From Peptococcaceae bacterium (GTDB lineage Bacteria; Bacillota; Desulfotomaculia; Desulfotomaculales; Desulfocucumaceae), in NCBI GenBank assembly GCA_023512435.1, contig JAILZP010000006.1:51268-115267 (forward strand): a stretch of DNA of 64,000 bases. The letters are read 5' to 3'. A program made the position numbers and the translations under genes. The notes beneath the pieces were generated by a model, which ran no database searches, had not been told where the DNA came from, and saw only the letters and a list, made by a program, of their open reading frames with translations. Below are positions 51,063 to 59,144 of the stretch, one piece after another; the first letter of the stretch is position 1, and every line of letters begins with the position of its first letter.

Positions 51063-53078
51063 TTAGTAGTTCTGGCACAGGGCGGTTTCAAACTCCTCGG
51101 CGGTGTTCCGGTGCACGCCCAGTTTCCAGGCGCGGTACTCCAGGGCGCTGAGCATCTTCCTGGCGGCCACGGCCGGATCCATCTCGAAAATAAAGTACCC
51201 GCCGTAAACGTCGCTGGCCACCTGGGTGACGATGGAGTATATCAGGTCGCTGCCCTCCAGCGGGGGCATGGCGCCCACGTGCACCGGCATGCCCATGGCC
51301 ACGCACCACGATCCGATGGATACGGCTTTGCCGCTCATGGCTTCCGGCGCCGAGGCCACCCACGGCACCTTCGGGGTGTCCACGCCCAGCTCGTTGGCCA
51401 TGTCCATCAGCAGGTCCGAGCAACGGGTGTTGTCCACGCAGGAACCCATGTGGAAGATTGGCGCCAGCGGGGCGCTCAGGTTGGCCTTCTCGCTCAGCCT
51501 GGCCAGGAAACTCTTCAGGCCGGGACCTGCCTTTTCCATGGCCTCCGGAGACAGGAGGCCCATTTTGGCGCACGCCTGCATCACACAGCCTGTGCCCACT
51601 ACGAAGACATCGTTCTTGATCATTTCCTCGGCGATCACAATGTGGCTGTGGTCCTGGGGCCGCTTCAGGTTGTTGCAGCCCGCCAGCATGGCCACGCCCT
51701 TGATCTCCCCGGCCAGGATGGCGTCGGTGAGGGCCTTCACCGGCTTGTCGGGGCTGACGGCGCCGAACAGGTCGTACAGGGCCTCCAGGCTCCAGCCGGC
51801 CACCACCTTGTTGACCACCTTGGGAATGTGCACCTTCAGCGGGTCTCTCAGTTTGAAAGCGTCTATGGCAAGGCGGACAGCGGTCTTGGCGTTGTCCAGG
51901 GCCTTGGTGGTCTGGTAATCGATGTGATATGCCCCCGGGATCTTGACGATGGGCGAAGTGGTGATGATCCTGGTGTGGAAGCACTCTGCCGCATTGCGGA
52001 TGGCCGGCATGATGCACTGCACGTCCACCACCATGGCGTCTATGGCGCCGGTGGCAATGGCGTATTCCTGGGAGGCGAAGGAGGTGACGATGGGTATGCC
52101 GTGGCGCATGAGCACCTCGTTGCCGGTGCAGCAGATGCCCATCAGCTTGATCCCCTTGGCGCCGGCGGCCTTGGCCTCTCCCTCCAGTTCCCTGGCGGCC
52201 TGGACGATGATCTCGGAAAGAATCGGGTTGTGCCCGTGCAGAACCAGGTTGACACATTCGGGGTCGATTACGCCCATGTTGGCCTCGCTGACCACTGGCC
52301 GCGGGGTGCCGAAAAGTATGTCGGAAAGGTCGGTGCCGATGTGCATCCCCACGTAGTCTCCCAATGCCACCCGCAGGGCGGCGAAGATTATGTTCACCGG
52401 GTCGTTGTCCATGCCCACGTGGGCCTGGGTGACCAGCTCGGAAATGACGTTGTAAATGCCGCTGGGCATGATGTCGTGGGTGCGGAACTTCTCAACCCGC
52501 CCCTTGGTGACCGTGGTGTTGACCCAGGTGGACTCGCCGAAACCTTTCAGGCGGCTGTATTCCTCGAGGGCGGCTTTGGCCACGTCGTGGGCGATTTCCA
52601 TGTCGCCGCGGCCCTCGGTGGCGATGCCCATTCTCTTGGCCACCCTGCACAGCTTATCCCGGTCCTTGACGCTGTAGTCCGGGGCGTGGCCCTCGGAGGC
52701 CTCGTACAGGGTGTGGGCCATGTGACTGGCGTGCTCGCTGTGGGACGCGGCGCCGGTGAGCAGCATCAGGCCGGTGCTGCGGGCGGCGATGGTCCAGTGG
52801 GAAGCGCCGCAGATTCCCCTGCTGGCGGGACCCTCGTCGGCCTTGATGCGGCAGGGGCCCATCATGCAGAAGCGGCAGCACAGCCCCTTGTACCCGAACT
52901 GGCACTGGGGCTGCTGGGCCACGGCCCGGTCAAAGGCGGTAATCATGCCCCGTTCCTTGGCGATGTCGATCAATTCAAGAACGCCGGGGTCGATGGTGCG
53001 CTTAACAGACTTCGGATCGACAACCCGAGGGGCGTCCGAAGGCCTGCAGGTATGGCTGGGATCTCTAAACCTTGGCAT
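51063..53078 (-). CDS. cooS: Carbon monoxide dehydrogenase catalytic subunit (AcsA/CooS)
   Basis: The protein is 671 residues. It interconverts CO and CO2 at the NiFe4S4 C-cluster. CRFCMMGPCRIK near residue 60 is the B/D-cluster region, and HMGSCVDNTRCSD, GTGCVMQACAKMG and CCTGNEVLMRHG supply C-cluster ligands. ATG follows AAGGAGG. With acsB it forms the bifunctional CODH/ACS, in which CO travels in an internal tunnel. It lies directly 5' of acsB and 3' of cooC2. Confidence 0.97.
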   Translation of the reverse strand: MPRFRDPSHTCRPSDAPRVVDPKSVKRTIDPGVLELIDIAKERGMITAFDRAVAQQPQCQFGYKGLCCRFCMMGPCRIKADEGPASRGICGASHWTIAARSTGLMLLTGAASHSEHASHMAHTLYEASEGHAPDYSVKDRDKLCRVAKRMGIATEGRGDMEIAHDVAKAALEEYSRLKGFGESTWVNTTVTKGRVEKFRTHDIMPSGIYNVISELVTQAHVGMDNDPVNIIFAALRVALGDYVGMHIGTDLSDILFGTPRPVVSEANMGVIDPECVNLVLHGHNPILSEIIVQAARELEGEAKAAGAKGIKLMGICCTGNEVLMRHGIPIVTSFASQEYAIATGAIDAMVVDVQCIMPAIRNAAECFHTRIITTSPIVKIPGAYHIDYQTTKALDNAKTAVRLAIDAFKLRDPLKVHIPKVVNKVVAGWSLEALYDLFGAVSPDKPVKALTDAILAGEIKGVAMLAGCNNLKRPQDHSHIVIAEEMIKNDVFVVGTGCVMQACAKMGLLSPEAMEKAGPGLKSFLARLSEKANLSAPLAPIFHMGSCVDNTRCSDLLMDMANELGVDTPKVPWVASAPEAMSGKAVSIGSWCVAMGMPVHVGAMPPLEGSDLIYSIVTQVASDVYGGYFIFEMDPAVAARKMLSALEYRAWKLGVHRNTAEEFETALCQNY

Positions 53079-53194
53079 ACTTAAACCTCCTTAATAATAA
53101 GATTAACCAGTTGCCGGTCGATTTACGGGATTTCCTATTTTACCTGTTTACCCGTTATTGGTCCCGTAAAAACCTGACCCCTCCCTTTCCCTTT

Positions 53195-53962
53195 TCAGGA
53201 ACCACCTGCCTCTCCCAAAATCTTTTCCCGGACCTCTCTCATGCCTTCCAGCAATTCCATGCATGCACACGCTGAGTCGGGTTCCATGGAATTCTCCCAT
53301 ACGTCACTGCTAAAACTGATATAACCCAGCACCTCACCGGGCTGGAAACTTTTTTCTATAAATTCCCTTTCCCTTTCCGAACGGACTTTGTTGCCCACCA
53401 CCCTGATCCGGCCGATGCCCAGGTCGGCGGCCATCCTCTTGACGTTCATGGCGGTATTCACGCTGTTCATGCTGGGCTCAACCACCACCAGCATCAGGTC
53501 CACCCCCCTGGCGGTGCCCCTGGAAAGGTGTTCGATACCCGCCCCCATGTCCATGATCACCACTTCGTCCTTGTCCAGCAGGAGCGTTGACACAAGTGCC
53601 TGGAGAAAGGTGTTTTCCCGGCAGTAACACTGGGAGCCGCCCTTTTTGACATCCCCCATGCGCATAAACCTGATGTTGCGGTGCCGGTATGCGAATTCTT
53701 CCAACGACCGGTCGTCCAGCGTGGGATTGAGGGTGTAAAAGGCACCCCCGCCGCTGATGGACTTGATTTTATCACCCATCTCCACCACAGGCTTTATTTT
53801 CGCTGATTCTTCCGGGGGTATGCCCAGGGCCGCCGCCAGGCAGGCGTCGGGGTCCCCGTCGATGGCGTACACGGTTTGATGGGTTTCCGCAAAGGATTTG
53901 ATCAGGGCCGAGGCAATCGTGGTCTTACCTACTCCGCCTTTTCCCGAAATGGCTATTTTCAC
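53195..53962 (-). CDS. cooC: CODH nickel-insertion ATPase CooC (copy 2)
   Basis: The protein is 255 residues from GTG 53962, giving the classic start MKIAISGKGGVGKTTIASAL; a GTG three codons earlier has its ribosome binding site too close. The CxC motif is GGSQCYCREN and the switch II region is VIMDMGAGIEHLSRGTARG. It differs clearly from copy 1 and precedes cooS, so it probably matures the CODH C-cluster. It is the first gene of the acs operon. I could not define the promoter in 53963-54223; an inverted TCGAA/TTCGA repeat at 54106-54122 is a possible operator. Confidence 0.92.
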   Translation of the reverse strand: MKIAISGKGGVGKTTIASALIKSFAETHQTVYAIDGDPDACLAAALGIPPEESAKIKPVVEMGDKIKSISGGGAFYTLNPTLDDRSLEEFAYRHRNIRFMRMGDVKKGGSQCYCRENTFLQALVSTLLLDKDEVVIMDMGAGIEHLSRGTARGVDLMLVVVEPSMNSVNTAMNVKRMAADLGIGRIRVVGNKVRSEREREFIEKSFQPGEVLGYISFSSDVWENSMEPDSACACMELLEGMREVREKILGEAGGS

Positions 53963-54223
53963 GTCCGTCACCCCGTTTTGTTAAAACAAGCTGTTACGAA
54001 AATTACGGCAACCGGCATCGGAAAAATACGGACAAACTTTTTCTTTCTACAAGAACAAGAGAAAATCCTTCCCATTCGCCGGGCATAATGTTTATAAAAT
54101 CTCGAATAAGTAGTTCGACGCCTCAGAATAAAAATCCTTTACGAAAGCAAAAAATATTCTGAACCTATGAAAAAAAACGGTCCAGAACAATCCAAGCAGT
54201 TGCCGGTTTTTTATAATGCGTGT

Positions 54224-55378
54224 TCAGGTGAAAATGAGGTACCGCTTTTTCAAAATCCTGTATTCAATCACCATGGCCGCGATAAAGAGAATTATTCCGG
54301 CCGCCCCTGCCGCCTTCATGGCGGAAATGGTCAGCCTCAGCCGGCCGATCTCCTTTTCCCTGGCTTCAATCTCCGCTTCCACAAACTGTTTGTCCATTGA
54401 CAGGCGGGCTTTTTCCTCCTGGACCAGGATTTTTTCGTTTTCCAGCCTGGCCGCGGCGTCCACGGCGTCCGCGTAGGCCGCGCTCAAATCCCTGACCCGC
54501 TGCGCCAGCATGAAGCTTTCCGTCCGGTCCGCGGCCGGCCGCAAGGCGTTCCACATGATCAGGCCCCTGGCCTCCGGCATTTCTACGCCGTACAGATAAC
54601 CCAGGGTGGGGGCCAGGTCCTTCAGGCAAACCGGCGGCATTTTCAGTCCGGCGGCAAATTCGCTTCCCTTGATCAACAGCGGGGGCCTGCCCGTGGTCCC
54701 GGTCACCACAAGCATGGTATCCTCGTAAATCCCGTCCGCGTGCAGCTGTTTAAGCAACTTCCCCACCTCGGTGTCGGCGGCTGCTACCGACGACTGGTAT
54801 TCCTTTAAGCCGGCCCGGGCCGGCTGCATCCCCGGGCCGGCCAGCACCACCACCGTGAGAAAAGGCTTTTTGGTCCTGATCACCTCTGCGGCCGCGCCCA
54901 TGACCTGCCCGTCACCATCAAAGGGTCCGAAATTTTTATGGCTGACATCACCGCACACCTTTTCCAGCCGCCCGGTGCCGTCCACAACGGCGGTTTTTAC
55001 TCCCCTTTTCTCCAGGCGGGACAATAATGTTGCCGCTCCAGGCGCGGCGGACTCCCCGTTGTAGCCGTGAACCGCCGGGTCGGTTCCGCTCAGGATGGTA
55101 TGCAGCCTGGCCCCGGAATTATCCGGGGGCATTGCGCTGACCCTGTCCGCCCTTACCCCGGCCATACCCAGCCCGCTAATGTTTGGAGTTCTTTCGGGAC
55201 TGAGGGAATCGGCCTGCAGCCCGTCCACCACCAGAATCACAACGCGCTTGCTTTTTTGCGGCGGATCCGGCTTCACCTCTCTTACCGCCGGGGGCAGGGC
55301 CAGGACCGTCCCCGGAAATAAAAACAGAACCAGCAGAAAACCAAAAACAGACCCGCTTAATCTATTTACCGCAGCCAT
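54224..55378 (-). CDS. Exported, membrane-anchored alkaline-phosphatase-superfamily protein
   Basis: The protein is 384 residues with GGGGAGG 7 nt before the ATG. It has a signal peptide (residues 1-28), then an alkaline phosphatase/phosphodiesterase-type domain: VVILVVDGLQADSLSPERTPNISGLG supplies a metal Asp and the usual Thr/Ser nucleophile region, and SGTDPAVHGYNG resembles the following conserved loop. Residues about 305-350 form a coiled coil (ARLENEKILVQEEKARLSMD). A final hydrophobic segment (about 355-375) with a basic tail anchors the C-terminus. It is shorter than most family enzymes, so activity is unproven. Confidence 0.75.
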   Translation of the reverse strand: MAAVNRLSGSVFGFLLVLFLFPGTVLALPPAVREVKPDPPQKSKRVVILVVDGLQADSLSPERTPNISGLGMAGVRADRVSAMPPDNSGARLHTILSGTDPAVHGYNGESAAPGAATLLSRLEKRGVKTAVVDGTGRLEKVCGDVSHKNFGPFDGDGQVMGAAAEVIRTKKPFLTVVVLAGPGMQPARAGLKEYQSSVAAADTEVGKLLKQLHADGIYEDTMLVVTGTTGRPPLLIKGSEFAAGLKMPPVCLKDLAPTLGYLYGVEMPEARGLIMWNALRPAADRTESFMLAQRVRDLSAAYADAVDAAARLENEKILVQEEKARLSMDKQFVEAEIEAREKEIGRLRLTISAMKAAGAAGIILFIAAMVIEYRILKKRYLIFT

Positions 55379-55537
55379 ACCACGACCTCCCCATTATCCT
55401 CTATTTATACTATAATGATGGCGCCTGTTATTTATTACCATGATTGTTATCTTTTTTCACCGGAACAGACCATGTATATAATTGATTTTCCTGGAAATAA
55501 TGGTAATACTCCGCTTTGGTGAGTTCTATCTCTCCCC

Positions 55538-55564
55538 GTCCAGCGTTTCGCTGGACTTTTTTTT
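55538..55564 (+). terminator. Rightward terminator upstream of tRNA-Pro
   Basis: GTCCAGCG and CGCTGGAC form an 8-bp stem with a TTT loop, then eight T residues. It is an ideal rho-independent terminator, yet no plus-strand gene precedes it. The 160 bases before it (55379-55537) hold only very short frames. Confidence 0.85.
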
Positions 55565-55578
55565 GCGGGTTTTTCCGA

Positions 55579-55607
55579 TTGCAATGGATTTTAGGTTCTG
55601 TTATAAT
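55579..55607 (+). promoter_or_regulatory. Sigma-A promoter of tRNA-Pro
   Basis: TTGCAA at 55579-55584, a 17-nt spacer, and a perfect TATAAT at 55602-55607. Transcription would start near 55614, about 11 nt before the tRNA. Confidence 0.8.
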
Positions 55608-55624
55608 TACCTTTGCGGCGGCAT

Positions 55625-55702
55625 CGGGATGTGGCGCAGTTTGGCTAGCGCGCCTGCCTTGGGAGCAGGAGGCCGGGGGTTCAAATCCCTCCATCCCGAC
55701 CA
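55625..55702 (+). tRNA. tRNA-Pro (anticodon TGG)
   Basis: The acceptor stem CGGGATG pairs with CATCCCG, followed by A and an encoded CCA (55700-55702). The anticodon stem CCTGC/GCAGG holds the loop CTTGGGA with anticodon TGG. The T arm has GGTTCAAATCC. A T-run (GTTTTTTAA) directly follows and should terminate the transcript. It reads proline codons of the CCN box. Confidence 0.96.
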
Positions 55703-55761
55703 GTTTTTTAACCCGGACACCGCCCTGCTGCGACAATTTCACCGTCGTTAATTAATAAATA

Positions 55762-55784
55762 ATCCCGCTTTGTTAAAGCGGGAT
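55762..55784 (-). terminator. Terminator of the MNT/HEPN pair
   Basis: A 10-bp stem (ATCCCGCTTT/AAAGCGGGAT) with a 3-nt loop, followed leftward by TATTTATTAATT. It lies 37 nt after the HEPN stop. Confidence 0.65.
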
Positions 55785-55821
55785 GCTTCATGCAAGTCTG
55801 AAAGCTATTGAAATGCCGGGT

Positions 55822-56232
55822 TCAGAGGGGGATTACCGCCCTGGCCGCTTCGACCACAAAAACGGCGTCCTTTACCGCCCGCTCCCCGTCTTCCCGGCTG
55901 TACTCGGCCGTGGGGATAAAATCAATGTCGCCGTAGAAGGCAAACTCCCTCTCCTTTCTCAGCCACTTGGAAATCCGGGCCAGTTTCTCAGCCTTTTTCT
56001 CCACCGCCGGCGGCAGCCTGTCCCGGTATTCCAGGATCAGCCCGCCCACGTCATGCTGTTTCGGGGGTTCGATGCCGATTTGGCGCAATATGCCCTTCAA
56101 GGCCAGTTCCACTGCTTCCTGAGCCTCCCGCACAACATCCGAATATGCCTCCTCTTCCATCAGCACTTCCAGGACGCGCAGGCGCTTGGCGGCCTTGATC
56201 AGGTAGCTCTGGGCCAGGGTATGGTTATTCAC
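55822..56232 (-). CDS. HEPN-domain protein (putative toxin of a HEPN/MNT pair)
   Basis: The protein is 136 residues from a GTG that overlaps the stop of the nucleotidyltransferase gene by 4 bp. It is all-helical with the HEPN pattern SDVVREAQEAVELALKGIL followed by QHDVGGLILEY. A canonical RNase Rx4-6H motif is not obvious; REREFAFYGD is near the usual place but lacks the His, so nuclease activity is doubtful. HEPN proteins paired with minimal nucleotidyltransferases form type VII toxin-antitoxin systems in many bacteria and archaea. Confidence 0.83.
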   Translation of the reverse strand: MNNHTLAQSYLIKAAKRLRVLEVLMEEEAYSDVVREAQEAVELALKGILRQIGIEPPKQHDVGGLILEYRDRLPPAVEKKAEKLARISKWLRKEREFAFYGDIDFIPTAEYSREDGERAVKDAVFVVEAARAVIPL

Positions 56233-56720
56233 AGATCGAAGACCTCTCCTTCACAGTATTTATCTTTCAGCACCCAGTGCCAGGCGTTGCCCCGCACCAC
56301 CCGGCGGGCGCCCAGGGCGTCCAGCCTCTTTTTGAATTCCCGCAGGAAAGAACGGAAAAACCCCCCCCGGTCATAAAGGATCAGGCTGTCCTCAATCATG
56401 TCCAAAAACAGCAAACTGCCGCGCTTTACCTCCCCCGGCGATTTGATTACCGGGGACAGGCAGGTGCTGATACCCGTTTCATTCAGCCGGGCCAGGGAAG
56501 GCTCAAGGGCCTCCTCCACCCTCTCAAATTCCCGCATCCTCCTGAGCCTGCCATCAGGTAGCTTTTCGGCGATGATCAATATATCTATGTCGGAGTCCGC
56601 CCTCTGGCACCCCCGCCCCACCGAACCGAAAACCGCCAGCGTAACCAGCCGTTCCCCGTACCATTGGACGGTTTGTTCAAGCAGTTCCTGAAGAAATTCA
56701 TGAAACCTTTCCCTGATCAT
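56229..56720 (-). CDS. Minimal nucleotidyltransferase (MNT, putative antitoxin)
   Basis: The protein is 163 residues from the ATG at 56720, which has GGAGG 7 nt upstream; the longer open frame has no site. VTLAVFGSVGRGCQRADSDIDILII is the GSxGRG...DxD polymerase-beta nucleotidyltransferase signature, and both metal aspartates are present. MNT antitoxins neutralise HEPN toxins by AMPylating them. The 4-bp overlap with the HEPN gene fits a toxin-antitoxin operon. A role in nucleotidylating another target is possible. Confidence 0.85.
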   Translation of the reverse strand: MIRERFHEFLQELLEQTVQWYGERLVTLAVFGSVGRGCQRADSDIDILIIAEKLPDGRLRRMREFERVEEALEPSLARLNETGISTCLSPVIKSPGEVKRGSLLFLDMIEDSLILYDRGGFFRSFLREFKKRLDALGARRVVRGNAWHWVLKDKYCEGEVFDL

Positions 56721-56828
56721 GGCCGAGCCTCCGGCTGAATTCTTTAAACTATTATAACATATAGCTAGATCAAGACGGTTCAGCTTGCAACACTTGATTT
56801 TCACCGGGCGAAATGCCACCTGGCCGTG

Positions 56829-57710
56829 TCAGTCGAACAGCTCGGTGCTGATGTACCTGTCTCCCCGGTCCGGGAAAATTACCACAATGTCGCCCTCCTC
56901 TACCCCCCTGCTGTATTGGATGGCCCCCCAGAGGGCGGCACCGCAAGAAATGCCCGCCGGTATTCCCTCCTTGACGTAGATCTCCCGGGCCAGCCTGAAG
57001 GCCTCGTGGTCCGGAACGGATAATTTGCAGTCAATTATTGACTCGTCATAGACCTGCGGCTTGTAGGCCTCCATGTTCCTCAAACCCTGAATCCTGGTCT
57101 GGGGAGAAGGCTCTACGGCCACCGCTTCTATGCCGGGATTGTGCGACTTGAGCCTCCTGGCCGCCCCGGTAATGGTCCCCCCGGTTCCCACTCCGGCCAC
57201 CAGGGCGGTGACTCCTGGCAAGTCCTCGATAATCTCCCTGCCGGTGGTCTCGTAATGGGCCAGGGGATTGGCGGGGTTGGAGAACTGGTCCGGCATGAAG
57301 TACCTGCTGTCTTCCCGCACCATCCGGAGGGCCACCTCGATGGCGCCGTTGGTCCCCTTTTCGCCTTCGGTAAGAATGACCTCCGCGCCGAAGGCCTTCA
57401 ACAGCTTTACCCTCTCCACGCTGGCGTTTTCGGGCATGACGGCGGCAAACCGGTAACCCCTGGCCGCCGAAATCATGGCCAGGGCGATTCCCGTGTTGCC
57501 GCTGGTGGCCTCCAGTATAATCCTGCCCTTCCCAAGGACTCCCTCCCTTTCAGCCGCTTCAATGAGGTACTTGGCGGTCCTGTCCTTCACCGAACCGCCG
57601 GGGTTGTTCCCTTCCAGCTTGGCGTATATCCTGACGCCCGGCCTTCCGTATGATTTCAGCTTGACCAGCGGGGTGTTCCCGATGGTGCCGAAGACACTGT
57701 CGAATTTCAT
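56829..57710 (-). CDS. cysK: Cysteine synthase (O-acetylserine sulfhydrylase)
   Basis: The protein is 293 residues from the ATG at 57710, which fits the usual family start (FDSVFGTIGNTPLVKL). The upstream open frame lacks family sequence. It makes cysteine from O-acetylserine and sulfide with PLP. The PLP lysine is in GGSVKDRTA, the substrate loop is EATSGNTGIALAM, and the phosphate loop is GVGTGGTITG. The shortness and loop resemble CysM as well as CysK, so either name is possible. The ribosome binding site is weak. Confidence 0.92.
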   Translation of the reverse strand: MKFDSVFGTIGNTPLVKLKSYGRPGVRIYAKLEGNNPGGSVKDRTAKYLIEAAEREGVLGKGRIILEATSGNTGIALAMISAARGYRFAAVMPENASVERVKLLKAFGAEVILTEGEKGTNGAIEVALRMVREDSRYFMPDQFSNPANPLAHYETTGREIIEDLPGVTALVAGVGTGGTITGAARRLKSHNPGIEAVAVEPSPQTRIQGLRNMEAYKPQVYDESIIDCKLSVPDHEAFRLAREIYVKEGIPAGISCGAALWGAIQYSRGVEEGDIVVIFPDRGDRYISTELFD

Positions 57711-57810
57711 ATGCAAACTCACAGCCTTCAAAAAACTATATAAAATGTTTATTATGACGGGCGGCCCTGAAATCCTTTTATTCAGCAGCCATAACCGGAA
57801 ACAAATTGAG

Positions 57811-57831
57811 GAAGGCCCTGTCAGCCTTCCC
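57811..57831 (-). terminator. Possible terminator after the Had-like gene
   Basis: GGAAGGC pairs with GCCTTCC around a 7-nt loop, 56 nt after the stop of the gene at 57887. The T tract after it is poor (TCAATTTGTTT), so the call is tentative. Confidence 0.45.
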
Positions 57832-57886
57832 CTGTTTGTGCAACATATATTCATTAGCTTTATGGCGGTCTCTTTTCGCATCCGGC

Positions 57887-58954
57887 CTAAAAGTCCGGGA
57901 CCAGCACCACCCGCTTCATTAACTTGCCTCCGTGCGACTCCTCGAAGGCTTCTTCAATCCGGCTCATGGGCCTGGTCTCCACGAAGGGTTCCACCTTGAT
58001 CAGGCCGTCCAGGACCAGCTTGAGAACCTCCGGGTAGTACCCGGGCAGGCAGCCCCAGGTGCCGATGATCTCAGCGTCAAAGGCCATCAGGCGGGAAAGC
58101 ATGTATTCCACCTTTTGGGTGTTGAAGCCCACCACGACCATCCTGCAGACAAAACTCAGCAGGTCCAGCCCGATCTCCTGCCCCATCTTGGAACCTGAGC
58201 ACTCGATTATCTTCCAGCCGAAGGAAGGAAGTTTTTTCTCCTTGCAGACGGCCCTGAATTCCTCCCTGACCTCCTTGACGCTTTTGCCCTTGGTGTTGAT
58301 GGCGGCGGTGGCGCCGTACTGCAGGGACCTCTGCAGCTTTTCCCGGTGCATGTCTATGGCCACCACCTCTTTGGCCCCCAGCGCCGAGGCGATCTGGGTC
58401 ATGTATACCCCCACTCCGCCGGCGGCGCCGATGATCGCCACCAGGTCCCCTTCTTTGAGGTCAGCCCTCTTGGCTGCCTGGTACGGGGTGGTCACGGCGT
58501 CGGCCACCACGGCCAGGTGCTCCAAAGGGATCCCCTTGCGGTCCCCCACCACGCACAGGTCGGCGGCCGGAACCGGAATATGGCTGGAGAAGCCCCCGTA
58601 TATGCCCAGGCTGTTGCCCGGCATGGCCTGGCTGAGGCAGCGGTTGCCCCGCCCGGAGGCGCAGATGGGGCAGTTGTTGCAGGGCATCACGGCCGGGACG
58701 ATTACCTCCTTGCCCAAAAGGCCGCCCTCCCCGGCCACCACCCGGCCCGAGATCTCGTGGCCCAGGGTGAGGGGCGGCTTGGTGACGGTGGGCACCCCGT
58801 CATAAAAATAGCCCACGTCGGTGTGGCATACACCGCACCCCGCCACTTCCACCAGGACCTCCCCGGGCTTCAGTTCCGGGACTTCCAGGCTGGTCCTGGC
58901 CAGCTTGCCGGGCTCCACCATCTGCCAGGTTTCAATTTTGGAAGGCGATCCCAT
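57887..58954 (-). CDS. had: 6-hydroxycyclohex-1-ene-1-carbonyl-CoA dehydrogenase-like zinc alcohol dehydrogenase
   Basis: The protein is 355 residues. In anaerobic benzoate breakdown Had oxidises the alcohol made by Dch to the 6-oxo compound that BamA cleaves. It is a medium-chain zinc dehydrogenase: catalytic Zn site Cys40 (CGVCHTD) and GHEISGRV, structural Zn cysteines in CNNCPICASGRGNRC, and the NAD site IIGAAGGVGVYM. VGYFYDGVPTVTKPPLTLGHE resembles known Had enzymes. The gene lies right after dch and bamA, which is the main reason for choosing Had over a generic alcohol dehydrogenase. Confidence 0.82.
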   Translation of the reverse strand: MGSPSKIETWQMVEPGKLARTSLEVPELKPGEVLVEVAGCGVCHTDVGYFYDGVPTVTKPPLTLGHEISGRVVAGEGGLLGKEVIVPAVMPCNNCPICASGRGNRCLSQAMPGNSLGIYGGFSSHIPVPAADLCVVGDRKGIPLEHLAVVADAVTTPYQAAKRADLKEGDLVAIIGAAGGVGVYMTQIASALGAKEVVAIDMHREKLQRSLQYGATAAINTKGKSVKEVREEFRAVCKEKKLPSFGWKIIECSGSKMGQEIGLDLLSFVCRMVVVGFNTQKVEYMLSRLMAFDAEIIGTWGCLPGYYPEVLKLVLDGLIKVEPFVETRPMSRIEEAFEESHGGKLMKRVVLVPDF

Positions 58955-59019
58955 TATTTACCACCCCTTTTCGGAAAATAACTCATTGAAGGCTTGATTC
59001 TGTCGGAATCCGGACCCCA

Positions 59020-59037
59020 TGCCGCAAGAATGCGGCA
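59020..59037. repeat. Dispersed hairpin repeat TGCCGCA-TGCGGCA, copy 2
   Basis: TGCCGCA, loop AGAA, TGCGGCA, followed by CC. It matches 24475-24492 in 20 of 21 positions from the preceding CA to the CC. It sits in the dch-had gap together with GGGAGTCTGAGTTCTG-type repeats (59070-59100). Confidence 0.6.
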
Positions 59038-59144
59038 CCATTGAAAAATGAAAACTCGGATTGCCGGAACGGGAGTCTGAGTTCTGTGTTCTGAGTTCCG
59101 CCGCCGGCACGGCGGCACCGCCCGCAGGGCGGTTATCTATCTTT

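Noticed and set aside
53963..54223. Defined promoter for the acs operon
   Set aside because: Several TTATAA- and TTG-like strings occur but none pair at 16-18 nt with a good match, so I did not list one.
55428..55742. Leftward frame of 104 codons with a MEGFEPPASCSQGRRASQ-like peptide
   Set aside because: It is antisense to tRNA-Pro and is a well-known false gene product of tRNA complements.
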